DNA of 64,000 nt from the NCBI GenBank assembly GCA_022457065.1, contig JAJGBQ010000004.1, forward strand, positions 3,658,001 through 3,722,000, written 5' to 3'. The notes below the pieces were generated by a model, which was given only the letters and a program-made list of their open reading frames with translations, was not told the DNA's origin and ran no database searches. How positions within the stretch are numbered: the stretch's first letter is position 1; every line of letters begins with the position of its first letter. Origin of the DNA: Curvularia sp. ZM96. Lineage: Eukaryota > Ascomycota > Dothideomycetes > Pleosporales > Pleosporaceae. The position numbers were made by a program, and so were the translations under genes. Positions 59,707-64,000 of this stretch are shown here, in pieces.

Positions 59707-62055
59707 TCAGATTATGGTAACCCTTGTATCGACAAAGCCCAGGTCGTACCAGGTTGTCTGCTTGCCAAAGAGCCGATGAACGTGGTCGTGCAAGGTTCTC
59801 TTCTTGCCAACAAGCTCACAAATGGCAAATAGGCCGATCCTCTTGTAGACCTGCTTCTTCTCATCCACAAGCTCTAAAGCCAGACCATCCCATTGAAGTA
59901 GACCTTTTGACTTGTTTCGCAGCTGAGCCTCTTCTAAAACACTCTCCGTTGTACACGGCAAAAGCCAAGCTGCCTTGGACGTCAATATCTCATAGCTGCT
60001 AATCTCATCAAACGAAAACATAATCTCGGCAAAGCTCACGACAAGCCATCCAAATCTGCTGGATGACCTAGTTTTTCGTTTTGTTCGCATGTCTCCGAGA
60101 AAAACTCTCTGGAGTGGTGCGTCAACGATCAAGGAAGCCGACGATATCTCGCCAAGAGGGTTGGAAGTAGATGGATGCGCCTGGACTTCGACTACCTTCA
60201 GTCTGAGCAAGTTACGGGGGACCCTTTCAGTCCACATTGGCGTCTCTCGAGTAGAAGCCCAACTCCATGTTGGAGCCACATATGACGATAGTCCTCCAGC
60301 CTTGATTTCGTCATCATCGCGTACTGACCATAGCAATCCAAATACCAAATCGGTGTCCCAAAGGCCAGCTACATATCTAGTTTGCAATTGATCCCGTAGT
60401 AAGAAACGCCTCTGTAGGACGTGGGCAATGCTTGATAGCGCAGGTAGCCTATCTGTGTCATATGTCAGTTTAAGGTCCGCATAGTCCTCGACTACTCGAA
60501 ACCAGATGCTATTGGTGTTTTCTGGGTCGAAGAATCCAGCGCGTATGTCGTATATGTCGACTTGCGACCGAGATGTTTTCCACAAGAACGATTTTAGGCC
60601 ACAACCATGAGCAGAACAGTCCTCACCGCAACTTCCAAATTGACGTTTGTCACACTGGAACACCATTTCCAGAGACGTCAAGTGCAACACACGGGTTGAA
60701 AGAAGTTTTTCTTGAAATGCCCAAGCTCGATCCATGAGTGGTGTGGGTGGAGTTGAACAAGTAGAAGGCCGCACATAGATGTACTGGCCTTGTGTACCGG
60801 GTATAGTGGTAAGCTTAGCCTGCATTTCAAACATGGTGGCTTTGATGAATCCTTCTTGTTTATTCAAACAGGAGGCAGCAGATATTGTGAGAAAACTGTT
60901 TGCGTATATGTCGGCCATTCGAGGACATTCTTTCGACCAGTCTTCTTTGCTATCTTGAATGATACACAGTGAATCAATCCAAAGATAGCTAGCATTTTGC
61001 TCTTAGTACCTGAGTATGCTAATACCGTGGACTTGACTAACCGTTTTCCAAGTTTTTGCGTCATGGTTATGGCATCCCTATACACGGGTGGTAATACATC
61101 AATCGAGATTCCCTGAAACAATTGGCTAATATTTTGGGATGTACACGTCGAGATCCTAGAGTTCAAAGTTCTCTTTGTAAGTACAGAGTTCTAAGCTTCA
61201 CAGGAACTGAGAGCTTCTTCTTTTCTGACAACTTACTGGCCGTTGGAATTCTCTGCTTCTTTACCCCAACAGTAACTCAGAGTCATATATTCTGCTTTGA
61301 GGCCTTTGCCCTCTACTAGGCTAATACTTTGAGAGGAACCCTTAGGAAAAACATCCAAAACGCGACTTGGCAAAGAAGAGATCATGGGCTTGCGACAATT
61401 CGGGTGTTTTGTCTCACACTCATTGATCCATGTTTGTATCTTGGCAATGGCCTTTTCGCAAGCACGGTCTGGATAGCGTAGTATGTTTTTCAAATCCTTG
61501 GCCGGTTCCGGCAAAGGCTCATCTGAATGACCCATTAGCCTAGGATTTTTGGTTGAGAGCAGTACTCGACCACTAAGGGTTTCATTTACCAATATCAGCG
61601 GGCAAGCAAAGACCATACCTCCACGTTACATTAGAATCAGATCCGATTAGATCCAGATTGGTTGAATGTATGCGTAAGGAAAGGGAACCAGATTGGCCTA
61701 GAATTTCCGGGGCGTAATCTGATTCAGCATTCTTCACAGTTAGAAAAAAATTACACAAACGGCAGCCCTGAGCAACATTTTCAGCAACAGCTGTCCAAGA
61801 TTCATGATAGCTTTGGCCTTCTGGTGTGCACAACTGCTCGTACGATAATCGAGCGCACGTTGTACATACAATGCCACTATCAGGCATGGGCAACGGTGAC
61901 GATTTGGCGCCGACAGTCCAAAGGTGTGGAGGCTTAGAATTGGTATGGTGTTTATTCGCAGAGTCATGCGCGATACCAGATGAGGGATTATGAATGAACT
62001 TGGACTTGAATTTGGCAATTGACCCGGAAACAGGCTTGGAAACTGAATCAGCCAT
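59707..62055 (-). CDS. HET-domain protein (heterokaryon incompatibility type)
   Basis: Four exons on the minus strand: 61619-62055, 61237-61572, 61042-61155 and 59707-60988, giving 722 aa. The N-terminus has a cysteine pair pattern (CTTCARL ... GCRLCNFF) often seen before HET domains. The HET domain covers about 240-400: YMTLSYCWG (about 241-249), GISIDVLPPVYRDAI, LGKRYLWIDSLCIIQD (about 293-308), DWSKECPRMADIYANS, and TISAA. After it, PLMDRAWAFQEKLLSTRVLHLT is the usual continuation. The C-terminal half has no recognised partner domain (no NACHT, WD40 or ankyrin repeats). Intron 1 is only 46 nt (GTATGG, GCTGATAT, CTTAG). HET proteins trigger cell death when incompatible alleles meet in a fused mycelium; whether this one does is unknown. 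Confidence 0.9.
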
Positions 62056-62613
62056 TTTCAGAAAGTAACGATGGTATATGGGAGACAGTCGAGGAGGAAG
62101 AGAAGCGGTTATGTGGATGATAGGCAGCTGCGCCAAGACCCACAACAAGCTGCTCAGCCCCTCTCCTCAGTTGGGCAGTCACAGCCTTGCAGTAAACACT
62201 GACCGCCCACAAATCCAAGCACTGTGTCAGCACATGCGCATAATTACGTTTAAGATCGTATCATAGGCTGCGCTACAGACCGTTACTATATATACGACCT
62301 CAGAAGGCATGTACGACTGCCGCGCTTCAGGTGTGCAAGGGTTGCATCACACCTACAGACATGACACAGGTACAGTCGATTTACAGGGTAATTATTGCAT
62401 TTGAATCCATTATTTCGTATTACAGTAAAGCACATGGCTAAAGTGAACTCATGCGCGGAAATCGACCGCGCTTCAGCGATCCGAACACTGGCTGTCTTCT
62501 GTACATTTTACAAGAAAACGATGTCGAAAGGTGGCACGTGAACAAAAAGAATCATGAAAAAAAAAGAAGTTGATAAAACGCTTTGACTTGATACATAACG
62601 TGACGCTTTACGT
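62056..62613. other. Intergenic region
   Basis: 558 bp between two minus-strand genes; no gene or RNA found. Confidence 0.45.
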
Positions 62614-63054
62614 TCAGGCGCTGTTCTTGGGGTTCTCGGGAGCAGCTTTCCACTGTCACGTATTAGCATAGCGACAGGATGTCATGGGGTGTATGCATCG
62701 CAGTCGGAGACGGCCAAAGATGCATAAAATGCAACATACCTTCTTGCCGAGCTCTTGCTGTTGTTCCTTGAAAGACAAGTCTTTGTACTCGTCACGGTGA
62801 GCCTTGACTGTGATGTTGTTGGTCAGCGAACCTTATCCCCTGACGACGTCCATGTTATGTGGCAACCATGCAACAGTCGCGTCACTTGGACGCGATAAAG
62901 ACGCGTCAAAACATTTGGACTTACAGTATGCTTGCATCTTGGCCATGGCATTTCGGGCGTTGTTCTTCTTTCCTGCGCGGCCACCCTTGGGCGCACTCTT
63001 CTTAACGCCGGCGCTTGCCGTCTTTGGTGTCGCAGTCTTAGTAGTGGTGGCCAT
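62614..63054 (-). CDS. Small basic HMG-box-like protein
   Basis: Three exons on the minus strand: 62925-63054, 62740-62807 and 62614-62652, giving only 78 aa. It was found by joining frames: exon 1 (43 codons plus one base) splices over a 117-nt intron (GTAAGT, GCTGACC branch, CACAG), and exon 2 over an 87-nt intron (GTATGT, GACAG). The first 35 residues are Ala/Lys/Thr-rich and basic (a histone H1-like tail, KKSAPKGGRAGKK). The remainder (MQAYFKAHRDEYKDLSF then LGKKWKAAPENP) resembles the HMG-box pattern of a basic helix, a KxLGxxWK helix and a terminal Pro. It is shorter than a classical HMG box (about 75 residues) and would be a chromatin or DNA-binding protein, or a YABBY-like small protein. 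The call is based on pattern only. Confidence 0.65.
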
Positions 63055-63848
63055 TGTAAGTAGTTGATTCTAACTGAGATTTGGTGAATGTTGAGGCGTA
63101 TTTAGTATGATGTAGAGGACGAGTGAAGAAGAGGACGGGTAGTTGCTGTGATGGTGGAAGAGCGGGAACGTGAAGTGAAAGTTCACAAAGAGCAGGCACG
63201 GCCCTGGAACACGCTAGACGACGCTTAGCTCATCGTATACTTACTTTATAGCCTGTTCTGCTACATGCACGATCTAGATGCATGGCCAGGCGTGATTGGC
63301 GCGTTATTGTTATCTGAAACCCTTGGTAATATACGTCTCAGACACTTTGACCACAAGCGAGACACAGTGGCATAGAACGCATGACAATGCTGCAACAGTC
63401 GAGTCCCATCCATATGCTGCTTGACGATGGCTGCTTCTCGACCACCTGAACAACATCTCAATGGAAGCTGACGAGTTCCTGCTGTTCTATCGAGCGATTG
63501 GACTTGACACTGATCCAGCCGCCCAAGTCGCCCATTCTTCGATCTACAGGTCCATCAGTTTTCATATGTATATATATATATATATATATCCACACAGATA
63601 TATATGGTTATACAATGCCCCATCCTAGTGTTTCGAGACACAATGAATGCCATGCACTCGTTTGCCATTCTAAAAATAATTTCAGAGTGCCCAGTTTCTT
63701 CTACAACGTCTTGCAGAGTCGGCGAATCTCTTGAAGTCAACCAAGCTACCTGCATAATTAATGTCCCCTTGATATTCGCTCTTGCATATGGTCGCGTGAT
63801 GGTGATTTGTGTTGTAAGAATATAATTTTGCGTCTTGCTACAAACAGG
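63055..63848. other. Intergenic region with a TA microsatellite
   Basis: 794 bp holding the promoter of the small HMG-like gene and the 3' flank of the gene at the right edge. A TA repeat lies at 63569-63589. No gene seen. Confidence 0.45.
63569..63589. repeat. (TA)n microsatellite
   Basis: A perfect run of about ten TA units. Confidence 0.85.
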
Positions 63849-64000
63849 CTATTGTGACGAGTCTGGGGAGGCCTCTTCTGCTATGCGACGGTGGCGAGCG
63901 TCTTGCGAGTCGGCCTTCGCAGCCCCTGTGTTCAGCACCGGTTTGTCGAAGCCACGGATACTAAACTTCCGACGACGACCGCTCGGGCGTTCGGTAAGAC
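63849..64000 (-). CDS. 3' end of a gene at the right edge (partial)
   Basis: On the minus strand a frame is open from the right edge to a TAG whose complement is 63849-63851. The visible 50 codons encode a basic then acidic C-terminal tail (GRRRKFSIRGFDKPVLN, ending EEASPDSSQ) with no hydrophobic residues in runs. The composition is like a real protein end, but with so little of it the product cannot be named. Confidence 0.45.
   Translation of the reverse strand, partial: LTERPSGRRRKFSIRGFDKPVLNTGAAKADSQDARHRRIAEEASPDSSQ

Overview
This window looks like nuclear DNA of a filamentous ascomycete (Pezizomycotina, possibly a Dothideomycete). The genes carry short spliceosomal introns, mostly about 45-120 nt, with GTAAGT-type donors, CTAAC/CTGAC-type branch sites and CAG/TAG acceptors. 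The gene content is typical of that group: a HET-domain protein, Zn2Cys6 regulators, a QutA/QutR pair, a DUF3112 membrane protein, a fungal P450 and a Prp4 kinase. The species cannot be fixed by eye. I saw no tRNA, rRNA, CRISPR array or intact transposon.

Layout. 0-6 kb: 3' end of a membrane protein, an HpcH/HpaI aldolase, a gene-poor stretch, and a secreted Ser/Thr-rich protein. 6-15 kb: the retromer subunit VPS35, a DUF3112 membrane protein (minus) and a divergent unknown membrane protein. 15-21 kb: a divergent pair of regulators matching the quinate activator (QutA/QA-1F type) and quinate repressor (QutR/QA-1S type). 21-26 kb: a large C-terminally anchored protein (possibly Cut12-like) and a small membrane protein. 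28-31 kb: a GPI-type fasciclin protein convergent with a cytochrome P450. 34-37 kb: an F-box protein. 40-42 kb: a Zn2Cys6 + DUF3425 transcription factor whose first exon I could not resolve, followed by about 6.4 kb without a convincing gene. 48-51 kb: Prp4-type kinase. 51-54 kb: two heme-protein families side by side (DUF3445 and Dap1/MAPR). 55-59 kb: an unknown Ser/Pro-rich protein and an intradiol ring-cleavage dioxygenase. 59-64 kb: a HET protein, a 78-aa HMG-like protein and the 3' end of a further gene.

Most genes are independent housekeeping or accessory loci. The two groupings with possible functional logic are the QutA/QutR pair, which has no quinate enzymes beside it in this window, and the DUF3445-Dap1 pair. 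An intradiol dioxygenase 40 kb from the quinate regulators is a weak thematic link to aromatic catabolism. No clearly new system is visible. The best leads are the orphan quinate regulator pair, the heme-protein pair and the long gene-free region upstream of the DUF3425 regulator.

Exon boundaries were set by eye from reading frame, splice consensus and family similarity; all multi-exon models given here keep the frame across every junction.
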